DNA of 62,241 nt, from NCBI RefSeq assembly GCF_902859645.1, contig NZ_CADIJR010000037.1:1-62241 (forward strand), written 5' to 3'. Every line of letters starts with the position of its first letter. Positions within the stretch are counted from its first letter, which is position 1. The position numbers were made by a program, and so were the translations under genes. The stretch is from Achromobacter insuavis (GTDB lineage Bacteria; Pseudomonadota; Gammaproteobacteria; Burkholderiales; Burkholderiaceae_B). This document shows positions 9,065 to 17,389 of the stretch, piece after piece. Below the pieces are notes generated by a model. It had not been told where the DNA came from, searched no databases, and saw only the letters and a list, made by a program, of their open reading frames with translations.

Positions 9065-10449
9065 GCGATCCCGTGTTGCTTGAACAGATCATGGTGGCCG
9101 CCGGCATGGGCCTCCTGGGCGCGGTGGTGTTCGCCGCCATCGGCCTGGTGTCCGGCACCGACGAGACCACCACGCTGGCGCCGCTGACGCTGCTGGTGGT
9201 GCTGCTGGGCGTGCCGCCCGCCGGCGTCTTCACCTTCTTCCTGGCCGGCGCGGTGGCCAAGCACATGACGCACGCGGTGCCGACGGCGCTGCTGGGCATC
9301 CCCGGCGACACGCTGGCCACGCCGCTGCTGCAGGACGCCAACATGCTGCGCAAGCTGGGCGTGCCGCACATCGCGCTGCGCAAGATGGTGTCGGGCGCCA
9401 TCGTCGCCGCCTTCGTGGCGGTGCCGCTGGCGGTGCTGTTCGCCGTGCTGCTGGCGCCGTTCGGCGGCGCCATCACCAAGTCGGCGCCGTGGATCTTCCT
9501 GGCCGCGGCGGTGCTGATCGCCTACTTCTCGGCCGGCCGCTGGGCCGCGGTGGCGCTGCTGGTGCCGTTCGTGGTGGTGATCGTGGCGCTGCAGAGCCTG
9601 ACCGCCAAGTATGGCGTCAAGCTCAGCATCAGCTACTTCCTGGGCATCGCCATCGGCCCGCTGATCGCGGACCTGTTCACCGTGATCGCGCCGCAGGGCC
9701 GCGCGAAAATGATGCGCGACAAGGTGCGCACGTTCTCGCTGGCGCCGGACGTCAAGGGCTGGTCGGGCTACTTCCCCAACCCGCTCAAGGTGATGGACCG
9801 CATCCAGACCCGCTGGACCCTGGCCACCGCCACCATCTCCAGCGCCACCTTCGTGTTCAGCCCGGTGGCGATGACGGTGGTGCTGGGCGAACTGGTGGGC
9901 TCGCGCGTCAAGCATGCCTATCACCGCCTGACCACGGTGCTGAGCGCGCGCAACGGCGTCACCGAGGCGACCTACATCGCCGAGGCCCTGATCCCGCTGA
10001 TCGCCTTCGGCCTGCCGCTCAGCCCGGTGGCCGCCGGCCCGGCCGCGCCGCTGTTCAACGCGCCGCCGCGCTTCACGGTGGACGCGGCCAGCGGTGAAAC
10101 GCACAACCTGCACAACCTGCTGAACCACTGGGAGTTCCTGGGCTACGGCATGCTGGCGGTGCTGCTGGCGGCGATCGTGTCGTATCCGTTCGCCATGAAC
10201 TTCGCGCGCCGCGCCGCGCTGTTCGTGTCGCGCAAGGTCAGCCACGAGGCCATCATCGCCACCTTCGTCGGCCTGATCATCGTGATCAGCGTGTGGGAAG
10301 GCCAGTTCCTGGGCCTGCTGGTGATCCTGACCATGGGCCTGTTCGGCGGCCTGCTGTCGCGCCTGTTCGGCTTCAACACCGGCGTGCAGTTCATGGGCTA
10401 CTACACTGCCGTGCTGACGGTGCCGGCGCTGGTCAAGCTGGTGGCATAA
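9061..10449 (+). CDS. TctA-like large permease, candidate mevalonate transporter
   Basis: 462 residues with ten or more membrane segments and a glycine-rich N-terminal stretch (GLLGAVVFAAIGLVSGTDET, then LLGIPGDTLATPLLQD). These resemble the TctA/DUF112 permeases of tripartite tricarboxylate transporters, but the match is distant. Start overlaps the stop of the preceding small membrane gene. There is no Bug-type binding protein in the operon. With HMG-CoA reductase upstream, uptake of mevalonate or a related branched hydroxy acid is the simplest inference. A strong terminator follows. Confidence 0.65.
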   Translation: MSDPVLLEQIMVAAGMGLLGAVVFAAIGLVSGTDETTTLAPLTLLVVLLGVPPAGVFTFFLAGAVAKHMTHAVPTALLGIPGDTLATPLLQDANMLRKLGVPHIALRKMVSGAIVAAFVAVPLAVLFAVLLAPFGGAITKSAPWIFLAAAVLIAYFSAGRWAAVALLVPFVVVIVALQSLTAKYGVKLSISYFLGIAIGPLIADLFTVIAPQGRAKMMRDKVRTFSLAPDVKGWSGYFPNPLKVMDRIQTRWTLATATISSATFVFSPVAMTVVLGELVGSRVKHAYHRLTTVLSARNGVTEATYIAEALIPLIAFGLPLSPVAAGPAAPLFNAPPRFTVDAASGETHNLHNLLNHWEFLGYGMLAVLLAAIVSYPFAMNFARRAALFVSRKVSHEAIIATFVGLIIVISVWEGQFLGLLVILTMGLFGGLLSRLFGFNTGVQFMGYYTAVLTVPALVKLVA

Positions 10450-10464
10450 AAGGAAGCGCCAGCG

Positions 10465-10501
10465 AAAAGGGGCGGAGCCGGCGTGCTCCGCCCCTTTTTT
10501 T
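10465..10501 (+). terminator. Strong intrinsic terminator of the HMG-CoA reductase operon
   Basis: A perfect 10-base stem, GGGGCGGAGC (10469-10478) with GCTCCGCCCC (10485-10494), has a 6-base loop, is preceded by AAAA and followed by seven T. It is the clearest terminator in the window. Confidence 0.92.
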
Positions 10502-10637
10502 CTTTCGCGGCGGCCGCGGCCAGGCGCAGCGCCTTCATCTCCCCTGCTTTCCCCCGCCCGCTTGATTCCGCGCAAGGCGGCGCGTCATGCCTTGCTCTAG
10601 CCTCGGAGCCACTGTTCCCAATAAAGGCTCTCATTTC

Positions 10638-11795
10638 ATGACGTGGTTCAAATCCCTCACTCTCGCCGGACGCGAATTGCTGCCCATCGTCCAGGGCGGC
10701 ATGGGCGTCGGCGTTTCCGCCCATCGCCTGGCCGGCGCGGTCGCCAGCCAGAACGCGGTCGGCACCATCGCCAGTGTGGACTTGCGCCATCACCATCCCG
10801 ACCTGATCGAGCAGACCGAGGACTGCCGCGACCGTGAACAGATCGACAGCGCCAACCGCGTCGCCCTGGACCGCGAAGTGCGCGCCGCGCTCGACACCGC
10901 GCAGGGCCGCGGCGTGGTCGCGGTGAACGTCATGAAGGCGGTGCGCGACCATCCCGCCCTGGTGCGCCAGGCCTGCGAAAGCGGCGCCCAGGCCATCGTC
11001 ATGGGCGCCGGCCTGCCGCTGGACCTGCCCGACATGACCGCCGACTACCCCAAGGTCGCCCTGGTCCCCATCCTGTCGGAAGCGCGCGGCGTGGCCGCCG
11101 TGCTGAAGAAGTGGATGAAGAAAGGCCGCATGGCCGACGCCGTGGTCATCGAACACCCTGGCTACGCCGGCGGCCACCTGGGCGCCGCGCGCCTGGACGA
11201 CATCCACGACGAGCGTTTCGACTTCAAGCGCGTGCTGGCCGAATGCCGCCAGCTGTTCCAGGACCTGCAACTGGGCCGCGACGCCCCGCGCCTGATCGTG
11301 GCCGGCGGCGTCGGCAGCCATGAACAGGTGCGCCATTGGCTCGGCAACGGCGCCGACGGCGTGCAGGTGGGCACGGCCTTCGCCGTGACCCAGGAAGGCG
11401 ACGCGCACGAGAACTTCAAGCGCGTGCTGATGGAAGCCGACCCCGACAAGCTGGCCGAATTCACCAGCGTGGCCGGCCTGCCGGCGCGCGCCGTGCCGAC
11501 GCCGTGGCTGACCCGCTACCTGCGCCAGGAAAAGACCCTGCAGGACAGCACCCGCTGCGACGCGCGCCGTTGCAGCCAGCGCATGGACTGCCTGACGCAA
11601 TGCGGCCTGCGCGACGGCATCGCGCGCTTCGGCCAGTTCTGCATCGACCTGAAGCTGGCCGCCGCCATGCGCGGCGAAGTCAGCCGCGGCCTGTTCTTCC
11701 GCGGCGCATCGAAGCTGCCGTTCGGCGACGCCATGCGCAGCGTGCGCGAGCTGATGGACTATCTGCTGAACGGGCGGATGCCGACGGCGGCCTGA
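10638..11795 (+). CDS. Nitronate monooxygenase-family flavoprotein with C-terminal Cys cluster
   Basis: 385 residues of the NMO/2-nitropropane dioxygenase family, a TIM barrel binding FMN. Visible are the N-terminal PIVQGGMGVGVSAHRLA, the glycine-rich GYAGGHLGA whose histidine corresponds to the family's catalytic base, and the phosphate-binding VAGGVGS and GADGVQVGTAF. The C-terminal part adds CX4CX5CX3C (Cys307, 312, 318, 322), which is not part of the minimal barrel and might bind a metal or cluster. The ATG at 10638 was chosen because the family N-terminus begins there. It stands alone between a terminator and convergent regulators, so the substrate is unknown. Confidence 0.8.
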   Translation: MTWFKSLTLAGRELLPIVQGGMGVGVSAHRLAGAVASQNAVGTIASVDLRHHHPDLIEQTEDCRDREQIDSANRVALDREVRAALDTAQGRGVVAVNVMKAVRDHPALVRQACESGAQAIVMGAGLPLDLPDMTADYPKVALVPILSEARGVAAVLKKWMKKGRMADAVVIEHPGYAGGHLGAARLDDIHDERFDFKRVLAECRQLFQDLQLGRDAPRLIVAGGVGSHEQVRHWLGNGADGVQVGTAFAVTQEGDAHENFKRVLMEADPDKLAEFTSVAGLPARAVPTPWLTRYLRQEKTLQDSTRCDARRCSQRMDCLTQCGLRDGIARFGQFCIDLKLAAAMRGEVSRGLFFRGASKLPFGDAMRSVRELMDYLLNGRMPTAA

Positions 11796-11838
11796 TCGCG
11801 CCCTGGCCCGCCGTCCGGCGCGGGCGGCAGCAAACCGC

Positions 11839-13311
11839 CTACGGCGCCGCCGGCAGGTCGAATTCGAACACCGCGCCCGGCTCGGGCCGCTGCACCAGAC
11901 GGATATCGCTGTGGTGCAGCTGCAGGATGCGGTGCACGATCACCAGCCCCAGGCCGCCGCCATCGCGCGGGCCGTTGGCCAGCACCGAGGCGCGGGTAAA
12001 CAGGCCCGCCCGCAACGCCTCGGGAATGCCGGCGCCGTTGTCGCTGACCCGCACCTGCACGCCGCCGCGCGCCTGCTCCAGGCTCAGCTCGATGCGGCCG
12101 CCCGGCGCGCTGTGGCGGATGGCGTTGTCCAGCAGGTTGGTCAGCACCCGCTCGATCATGCCCAGGTCGGCGCGCACCGGCGGCAGTTCCTGGTCAATCG
12201 CCGTGGTCAGCCGCTGCTGGCGCGCCTCGGCGGCCAGCTCGAATTTCTGAATCACGTCCTGCGCCAGCTCGGGCAGCGAGAAGGTCTCCGGCTCCAGCCG
12301 CACCAGCCCGGATTCCAGCCGCGCCAGCTCGAACAATTCCTGCGCCAGCCGGCCGACCTTGCGGCTCTGCGCCAGCGCGATGTCCAGATAGCGGCGGCGC
12401 TCGGCCGCGTCCAGCGTTTCGTCCTTGAGCCGCAGCGTTTCCAGATAGCCGTGCAGCGAGGTCAGCGGCGTGCGCAGGTCGTGCGAGATGTTCGCCACCA
12501 GGTCGCGCCGCTGTTGATCCTGGCGCGTCAGCTCGCGCCATTGCTCGGAGATGCGCCGGCCCATCTGCACGAAGCTGCGGCGCAGCAGCGAGATCTCGTC
12601 GCCGCTGGCGTCGGTGGCGTCGACCGGCTTTTCCAGCGCCGCCAGCGCGCGGCCGTCGTCGTCGCCGAAGGCCCGCACCGCGCGCGTCAGCCCGCGCAGC
12701 GGCCGCGTGATCAGGCCGAACGCCGCCAGGCCCGCCACCAGGCCCAGCAGGGCCACCAGCGCGATCGACCACAAGGTGGTGCGCAGCACCGCGCTGCGCG
12801 ACGCCGCCATGGCCAGCGCGTCGTGCGCCTCGCCCTGCAGCACCACGTAGACGTAACCTTCGTCGCGCCCGGCCACCCGCACCGGCGCGGCCGAGAACAC
12901 CTTGGCGGTATCCAGGTGGCGCGGATCGTCGCCCTCGATCGGCAGCGCCCCGCCCGCCAGGAAGCGGCGCACCGGCGCTAGGTCGACCCGCTCGCGCTTG
13001 ATCTGGCCGGGCGAGGCGGCGTCGCCGACGATGCGGCCGTCGTTGTCCAGCAGATAGACCTCGACCGCCGGATTCACCATCATCAGCATCGAGAACAGCG
13101 AGCGCACCGCGTCCGGCTTCCAGCCGTTGGCGTCCATCAGCTCGTTGGTGCCGGCGATGTGCTGCGCCAGGCCGCTGGACAGCCGCTGCACCACTTCCTG
13201 CTCGTAGCGCAGGTTGGCCGAGATCTGCAGCCAGGCCGAGGCGCCGCAGCAGGCCAGCAGCAGCATGGCGAACACGGCCGACAGGCGCTGGGTCAGGGTC
13301 AGGCGCTTCAT
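11839..13311 (-). CDS. Sensor histidine kinase
   Basis: 490 residues. Membrane segments at about 11-29 and 180-200 enclose a periplasmic sensor of about 150 residues. HAMP follows (about 200-255), then HisKA with the phospho-acceptor His277 in NISHDLRTPLTSLHGYLE, and a HATPase domain with N, G1 and G2 boxes (LLDNAIRHS, VSDNGAGIP, GGLGLVI). It overlaps its response regulator by ATGA. The pair is divergent from the periplasmic methionine-sulfoxide repair genes, an arrangement like HprRS (YedWV) beside msrPQ in E. coli. Sensing of oxidative or chlorine stress is therefore inferred, not shown. Confidence 0.9.
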   Translation of the reverse strand: MKRLTLTQRLSAVFAMLLLACCGASAWLQISANLRYEQEVVQRLSSGLAQHIAGTNELMDANGWKPDAVRSLFSMLMMVNPAVEVYLLDNDGRIVGDAASPGQIKRERVDLAPVRRFLAGGALPIEGDDPRHLDTAKVFSAAPVRVAGRDEGYVYVVLQGEAHDALAMAASRSAVLRTTLWSIALVALLGLVAGLAAFGLITRPLRGLTRAVRAFGDDDGRALAALEKPVDATDASGDEISLLRRSFVQMGRRISEQWRELTRQDQQRRDLVANISHDLRTPLTSLHGYLETLRLKDETLDAAERRRYLDIALAQSRKVGRLAQELFELARLESGLVRLEPETFSLPELAQDVIQKFELAAEARQQRLTTAIDQELPPVRADLGMIERVLTNLLDNAIRHSAPGGRIELSLEQARGGVQVRVSDNGAGIPEALRAGLFTRASVLANGPRDGGGLGLVIVHRILQLHHSDIRLVQRPEPGAVFEFDLPAAP

Positions 13312-14039
13312 GATGCGGACTCCGCCGGCGCGCCGGGTTCGGCCGCGAACTTGTAGCCGCGGCCCCAGACCGTCAGGATGCGCTGCGGATTGGACGGATC
13401 GGCCTCGATCTTGGTGCGCAGCCGGTTGATGTGGGTGTTGACCGTGTGCTCGTAGCCTTCGTGCTGGTAGCCCCAGACCTGGTTCAGCAGGTCGAGCCGC
13501 GAGAACACCTTGTCCGGGTTGCGGGCGAAGAAATGCAGCAGGTCGAACTCGCGCGGCGTCAGTTCCAGCCGGCGGTCGTCGACCGAGGCGGTGCGGGCGA
13601 TCGGGTCGATGGCCACGCCGTGCTGGCGCAGGCTGCCGGCGTCGATGCGGGCGTTGCGCTCCAGCGCCTCGGTGCGGCGCAGCAGCGCCCGCACCCGCGC
13701 CACCAGCTCCAGCATCGAGAACGGCTTGGCCAGGTAGTCGTCGGCGCCCAGTTCCAGCCCGAGGATGCGGTGCACCTCGCTGGAGCGGGCGCTGGTGATG
13801 ATGATGGGGGTGTAGCGCGTCATGGCGCGGGCGCGCTTGCAGATCTCCAGGCCGTCGATGCCGGGCAGCATCAGGTCCAGCACCAGGGCGTCCCAGCCGC
13901 CCTCTTCCAGCCGGCGCATGCCTTCGTTGCCGTCGGCCGCGTGCTCGACCGCATAGCCTTCGTCCCGCAGGTGCAGGCGCAGCAATTCGGCGATGTGGGC
14001 GTCGTCTTCGACGATCAGGACGCGGCGAGGCGTATCCAT
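13308..14039 (-). CDS. OmpR-family response regulator
   Basis: 243 residues from ATG 14039 (MDTPRRVLIVEDD). The receiver has the acidic pair Glu11/Asp12 and phosphorylation site Asp55 in LVLDLMLPG, with the conserved lysine in YLAKPF. The C-terminal winged helix includes LTPREFDLL, VFSRLDLLNQVWGY and RGYKF. It is co-translated with the histidine kinase gene. The first divergent gene across a 211-base gap is the cytochrome b561 of the sulfoxide-repair island, its most likely target. In-frame ATG upstream at 14138 would add an unrelated Pro/Arg-rich leader and was not used. Confidence 0.92.
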   Translation of the reverse strand: MDTPRRVLIVEDDAHIAELLRLHLRDEGYAVEHAADGNEGMRRLEEGGWDALVLDLMLPGIDGLEICKRARAMTRYTPIIITSARSSEVHRILGLELGADDYLAKPFSMLELVARVRALLRRTEALERNARIDAGSLRQHGVAIDPIARTASVDDRRLELTPREFDLLHFFARNPDKVFSRLDLLNQVWGYQHEGYEHTVNTHINRLRTKIEADPSNPQRILTVWGRGYKFAAEPGAPAESAS

Positions 14040-14250
14040 AGGGGCTCGGTCAGGGGTGGAAATCGGGGTAAGCCGACCGCCAGCGGCCGGCAACGCCGGG
14101 CGCGGGCGATCCGCCCCCGGCAGCGCTATTGTCGCCAATCCATGGCCGGCGAGTTATCACATTTATTTTAAGTTTGCGTGAGGACTTCGATATCGGCCCC
14201 GGGGAAGAATGGCTCCAACGACAACAACCGCCTCCCCGAGGAGCCCCGCC

Positions 14251-14889
14251 ATGATGGCCACGCCCGCCACCCCAGACGCCCCCGCCGCCCCGGCGCCCGA
14301 CAGCCGCGGCCCGGTCCATCCCGGCTGGCTGCGCATCGTGCATTGGCTCAATGCGCTGGCCGTGGTCATTATGGTGACCAGCGGCTGGCGCGTCTACAAC
14401 GCCGCGCCGTTCTTCGACTTCACCTTTCCCAACGGCGCCACCCTGGGCGGCTGGCTCGGCGGCGCGCTGCAATGGCACTTCGCCGGCATGTGGCTGCTGC
14501 TGGTCAACGGCCTGCTCTACCTGGGGCTGAACCTGACCACCGGCCGCCTGTGGCGCAAGTTCTTCCCGGTCGGCCCGCGCGGCGTCGCCCGCGACCTGGC
14601 CGCCGCCCTGAGCGGCAAGCTGTCGCACGCCGACCCGCGCCACTACAACCAGGTGCAGCGGCTGGCCTACCTGTTCGTCATCGCCGACATCACGGTGCTG
14701 GTCCTGTCGGGCCTGGTGCTGTGGAAGTCGGTGCAGTTCGACACGCTGCGCACGCTGCTGGGCGGCTATGAATTCGCGCGCCGCATCCATTTCTTCGCCA
14801 TGGCGCTGCTGGTGGCGTTCGTGGCGGTCCACCTGGTCATGGTGGCGCTGGTGCCGCGCAGCCTGATCGCCATGATCCGCGGCAAATAA
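14251..14889 (+). CDS. Cytochrome b561-type membrane subunit
   Basis: 212 residues from ATG 14251 (AGGAG at 14239-14243). Four membrane helices can be traced with histidines placed to bind two haems: HWLNALAVVIMV, WHFAGMWLLLVNGLLYL, a third near LFVIADITVLVLSGLVLW, and IHFFAMALLVAFVAVHLVM. It resembles the b-type cytochrome that passes quinol electrons to a periplasmic molybdoenzyme, the job MsrQ does for MsrP although MsrQ is a different fold. The molybdoenzyme gene follows 10 bases later, so the two form one reductase complex. Confidence 0.88.
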   Translation: MMATPATPDAPAAPAPDSRGPVHPGWLRIVHWLNALAVVIMVTSGWRVYNAAPFFDFTFPNGATLGGWLGGALQWHFAGMWLLLVNGLLYLGLNLTTGRLWRKFFPVGPRGVARDLAAALSGKLSHADPRHYNQVQRLAYLFVIADITVLVLSGLVLWKSVQFDTLRTLLGGYEFARRIHFFAMALLVAFVAVHLVMVALVPRSLIAMIRGK

Positions 14890-14899
14890 GGAGCCTCAC

Positions 14900-15691
14900 G
14901 TGAGCGCAAAACGACGCCTGTCGCTGCTGGGCCTGGACGGCCCCGCCATCCTGAAGGAAGCCGTGAAGATCCTGGACAAGCGGGTCGAGGCCCCCTCGCG
15001 CCGCGCCTTCCTGCGCAGCAGCCTGACGCTGGGCGGGCTGGCGATGCTGTCCGGCTGCACCCTGTCCGACGACGAAAACGTCGAAAAGGCGCTGACCGCG
15101 GTGTCGCGCTTCAACGACCGCGTGCAGGGCTGGATCTTCGACCCGAACAAGCTGGCCCCGACCTACCCGGAATCCATGATCACCCGCCCGTTCCCGTTCA
15201 ATGCCTACTACGGCATCGACGAGGTGCGGCAGGTCGAGGAAGAGAGTTTCCGGCTGGAAGTCACCGGCATGGTGACCGACAAGCGCCGCTGGCGGCTGGA
15301 CGAGCTGCGCGCCATGGCGCAGATCGACCAGGTCACGCGCCACATCTGCGTCGAGGGCTGGAGCGCCATCGGCAAGTGGGGCGGCGTGCCGTTCTCGACC
15401 TTTCTGAAGCGCGTGGGCGCCGACCTGACCGCGAAATACGTGGGCTTCAAGTGCGCCGACGACTACTACACCAGCATCGACATGCCCACCGCATTGCACC
15501 CGCAGACGATCCTGGCGCTGACCTACGACGGCAAGACCCTGCCGCCGGAGTACGGCTTCCCGATGAAGCTGCGGATGCCCACCAAGCTTGGCTACAAGAA
15601 CCCCAAGCACATCCAGGCGATTTTCGTCACCAACACCTACCCGGGCGGTTACTGGGAGGACCAGGGCTACAACTGGTTCGGCGGCAGCTAG
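14900..15691 (+). CDS. Tat-exported molybdopterin oxidoreductase, MsrP/YedY-like
   Basis: 263 residues from a GTG with AAGGAG six bases before it. A Tat signal SRRAFLRS (33-40) is followed by a hydrophobic stretch and a lipobox-like LSGC (Cys53), so it may be a lipoprotein or periplasmic. The oxidoreductase molybdopterin domain has the metal-ligand Cys150 in RHICVEGWSAIGKWGG. The protein is shorter than E. coli MsrP (334) and lacks the dimerisation domain of sulfite oxidases. MsrP-type enzymes reduce methionine sulfoxide in periplasmic proteins; the MrpP branch pairs with a Met-rich scavenger peptide, and such a peptide is encoded next. Confidence 0.85.
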   Translation: MSAKRRLSLLGLDGPAILKEAVKILDKRVEAPSRRAFLRSSLTLGGLAMLSGCTLSDDENVEKALTAVSRFNDRVQGWIFDPNKLAPTYPESMITRPFPFNAYYGIDEVRQVEEESFRLEVTGMVTDKRRWRLDELRAMAQIDQVTRHICVEGWSAIGKWGGVPFSTFLKRVGADLTAKYVGFKCADDYYTSIDMPTALHPQTILALTYDGKTLPPEYGFPMKLRMPTKLGYKNPKHIQAIFVTNTYPGGYWEDQGYNWFGGS

Positions 15692-15735
15692 GTGGCTTTT
15701 TCCCTTCCCACCACGACACACCAGAGGAACGCATC

Positions 15736-16080
15736 ATGAAGACACTCACCACCGCCGCATTCTCGCTTTGCCTGGCCTTTGGCGCGGTCGCCGCGCACGC
15801 GGCCGACGACATGTCCAAGGACGGCATGTCGAAGGACGGCATGGCCAAGAGCAGCATGTCGAAGGATGGCATGTCCAAGGATGGCATGTCCAAGGATGGC
15901 ATGGCGAAAGACGGCATGGCCAAGGACGGCATGTCGAAGAACTCCATGTCCAAGGACGCCATGTCGCACGACGGCATGAAGAAGGACGGCATGGCCAAGG
16001 ATGGCATGTCGAAGGACGGCATGTCGAAAGACGGCATGTCCAAGGGCGGCTCCATGAGCAAGGACAGCATGGGCAAGTAA
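15736..16080 (+). CDS. Exported methionine-rich MXKDX pentapeptide-repeat protein (MrpX-like)
   Basis: 114 residues with ribosome site AGAGGA (15723-15728). A signal peptide ends at AHA-ADD (about residue 22). The mature 92 residues consist of 18 tandem units based on MSKDG (variants MAKDG, MSHDG, MKKDG), giving 18 Met, about one in five, and no aromatic residue, cysteine or proline. It should be disordered and highly soluble. The composition and the place between a MsrP-like molybdoenzyme and exported MsrB/MsrA fit a sacrificial scavenger whose methionines are oxidised by hypochlorite or similar oxidants and then reduced again, as for MrpX of Azospira. That role is inference; NCBI-style naming is only 'pentapeptide MXKDX repeat protein'. 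Confidence 0.88.
   Translation: MKTLTTAAFSLCLAFGAVAAHAADDMSKDGMSKDGMAKSSMSKDGMSKDGMSKDGMAKDGMAKDGMSKNSMSKDAMSHDGMKKDGMAKDGMSKDGMSKDGMSKGGSMSKDSMGK
15811..16077 (+). repeat. 15-base tandem repeats coding for MSKDG units
   Basis: About 17 units of period 15 bases, core ATGTCGAAGGACGGC with synonymous changes (TCC/TCG, GAT/GAC), and one 18-base unit near the end. The synonymous divergence shows protein-level selection with DNA copies that can still slip. Because 15 is divisible by 3, all other frames stay open here, which makes false genes on both strands. Confidence 0.9.
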
Positions 16081-16152
16081 GCCCCCCGTTCAACGGCCCG
16101 CTGGCGCCGCCCCGGCCGCGCCGCGGGCGGCCCCTTCCAACAGGAGTTTCCG

Positions 16153-16656
16153 ATGAGACTGACACGCAGGCATTTCCTCGGCGCGGGCGGCGCCTTCGCG
16201 GCCGCCGCCGGCCTGGCCCCGCTGCTGGCCGGTCGCGGCGCGCGCGCCGCCCAGCCGCGGCCGGCCTATCCCTACACGTTGACCGACGCGCAGTGGCGCG
16301 CCAAGCTCAGCGCCGCGCAATACGACGTGCTGCGCCGCGAAGGCACCGAACGGCCCTACACCAGCCCGCTCAACGACGAACACCGCGCCGGCACCTTCGC
16401 CTGCGCCGGCTGCGCCCAGAAGCTGTTCGCGTCGACCACCAAGTTCGACAGCGGCACCGGCTGGCCCAGCTTCTGGCAGCCGCTGGAACACGCCGTCGAC
16501 ACGCTGGAAGACCGCAGCTTCGGCATGACCCGCACCGCCGTCAATTGCAGCAATTGCGGCGGCCACCTGGGCCACGTCTTCGATGACGGCCCGCGCCCGA
16601 CCGGACTGCGCTACTGCATGAACGGCGTGGCCATGAGTTTCACCCCGCAGGCCTGA
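16153..16656 (+). CDS. msrB: Exported peptide-methionine (R)-S-oxide reductase
   Basis: 167 residues. Tat-type signal TRRHFLGAGGAF at the N-terminus, cleaved near ARA-AQ. The MsrB fold follows: zinc cysteines Cys84/Cys87 (CAGC) and Cys132/Cys135 (CSNC), GTGWPSFWQP, GHVFDDGP and catalytic Cys155 in RYCMNG. No further cysteine is present, so it is a 1-Cys type needing an external reductant. Export places it with the molybdoenzyme and MsrA in the periplasm, where it reduces the R-epimer of methionine sulfoxide. It lies 72 bases after the Met-rich protein gene. Confidence 0.95.
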   Translation: MRLTRRHFLGAGGAFAAAAGLAPLLAGRGARAAQPRPAYPYTLTDAQWRAKLSAAQYDVLRREGTERPYTSPLNDEHRAGTFACAGCAQKLFASTTKFDSGTGWPSFWQPLEHAVDTLEDRSFGMTRTAVNCSNCGGHLGHVFDDGPRPTGLRYCMNGVAMSFTPQA

Positions 16657-16693
16657 TTGCGGCCCGCGTATTTTTTTCCGAGGATTGCGCATC

Positions 16694-17389
16694 ATGCCCC
16701 TTCGTCCCCTCTCCCGCGCCCGCCAGGCCGCGCTGGCCGCCGCCGGCGCCCTGTTCGCCCTCGGCACGGCCAGCGCCGCCGAGACCGCTTTCATCATCCC
16801 GCCGCCCGCGCTCGACGCGGCGGTCGGCGCGCCACAGGAAAAGGCCGTGATCGCCGGCGGCTGCTTCTGGGGCGTGCAGGCGGTGTTCCAGCACGTCAAG
16901 GGCGTCACCTCGGCGGTTTCCGGCTACGCCGGCGGCCAGGCCTCCACCGCCGACTACGACACCGTCAGCGGCGGCCGCAGCGGCCACGCCGAATCGGTGG
17001 AAATCACCTACGACCCCAGGCAGGTCAGCTATGGCCAGCTGCTGCAGATCTATTTCTCGGTGGCGCACGACCCGACCCAGCTCAACCGCCAGGGTCCGGA
17101 CAGCGGCACGCAGTACCGCTCGACGGTGTTCCCGGCCAATGACGACCAGCGCAAGGTGGCCGAGGCCTACATCGCCCAACTGAACAAGTCCGGCGTCTAC
17201 CCCAAGGCGCTGGCGACCACGGTCGAGCCGCTCAAGGGCTTCTACCCGGCCGAGGGCTATCACCAAGACTACCTGGTGCGGCACCCGTACAGCATGTACA
17301 TCATGGTGAACGACGCGCCCAAGGTCGAGAACCTGGCCAAGACCTTCCCGGCGACGTATCGCGACAAGCCGGTGCTGGTGAATCCGTAG
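16694..17389 (+). CDS. msrA: Exported peptide-methionine (S)-S-oxide reductase
   Basis: 231 residues from ATG 16694 (GAGGA at 16680-16684). A signal peptide (ALAAAGALFALGTASA-AE, about residues 12-29) precedes the MsrA domain with GGCFWG, catalytic Cys57, and HAESVEITYDP. Cys57 is the only cysteine in the protein, so it has no resolving cysteine. It handles the S-epimer of methionine sulfoxide and completes a set of three periplasmic repair enzymes in this operon. An in-frame TTG at 16685 is possible but less well placed. Confidence 0.95.
   Translation: MPLRPLSRARQAALAAAGALFALGTASAAETAFIIPPPALDAAVGAPQEKAVIAGGCFWGVQAVFQHVKGVTSAVSGYAGGQASTADYDTVSGGRSGHAESVEITYDPRQVSYGQLLQIYFSVAHDPTQLNRQGPDSGTQYRSTVFPANDDQRKVAEAYIAQLNKSGVYPKALATTVEPLKGFYPAEGYHQDYLVRHPYSMYIMVNDAPKVENLAKTFPATYRDKPVLVNP

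Noticed and set aside
15588-16586. Several overlapping long frames on both strands around the MXKDX gene
   Set aside because: The 15-base repeat keeps every frame open. Only one frame has a signal peptide, a ribosome site and the known repeat protein.
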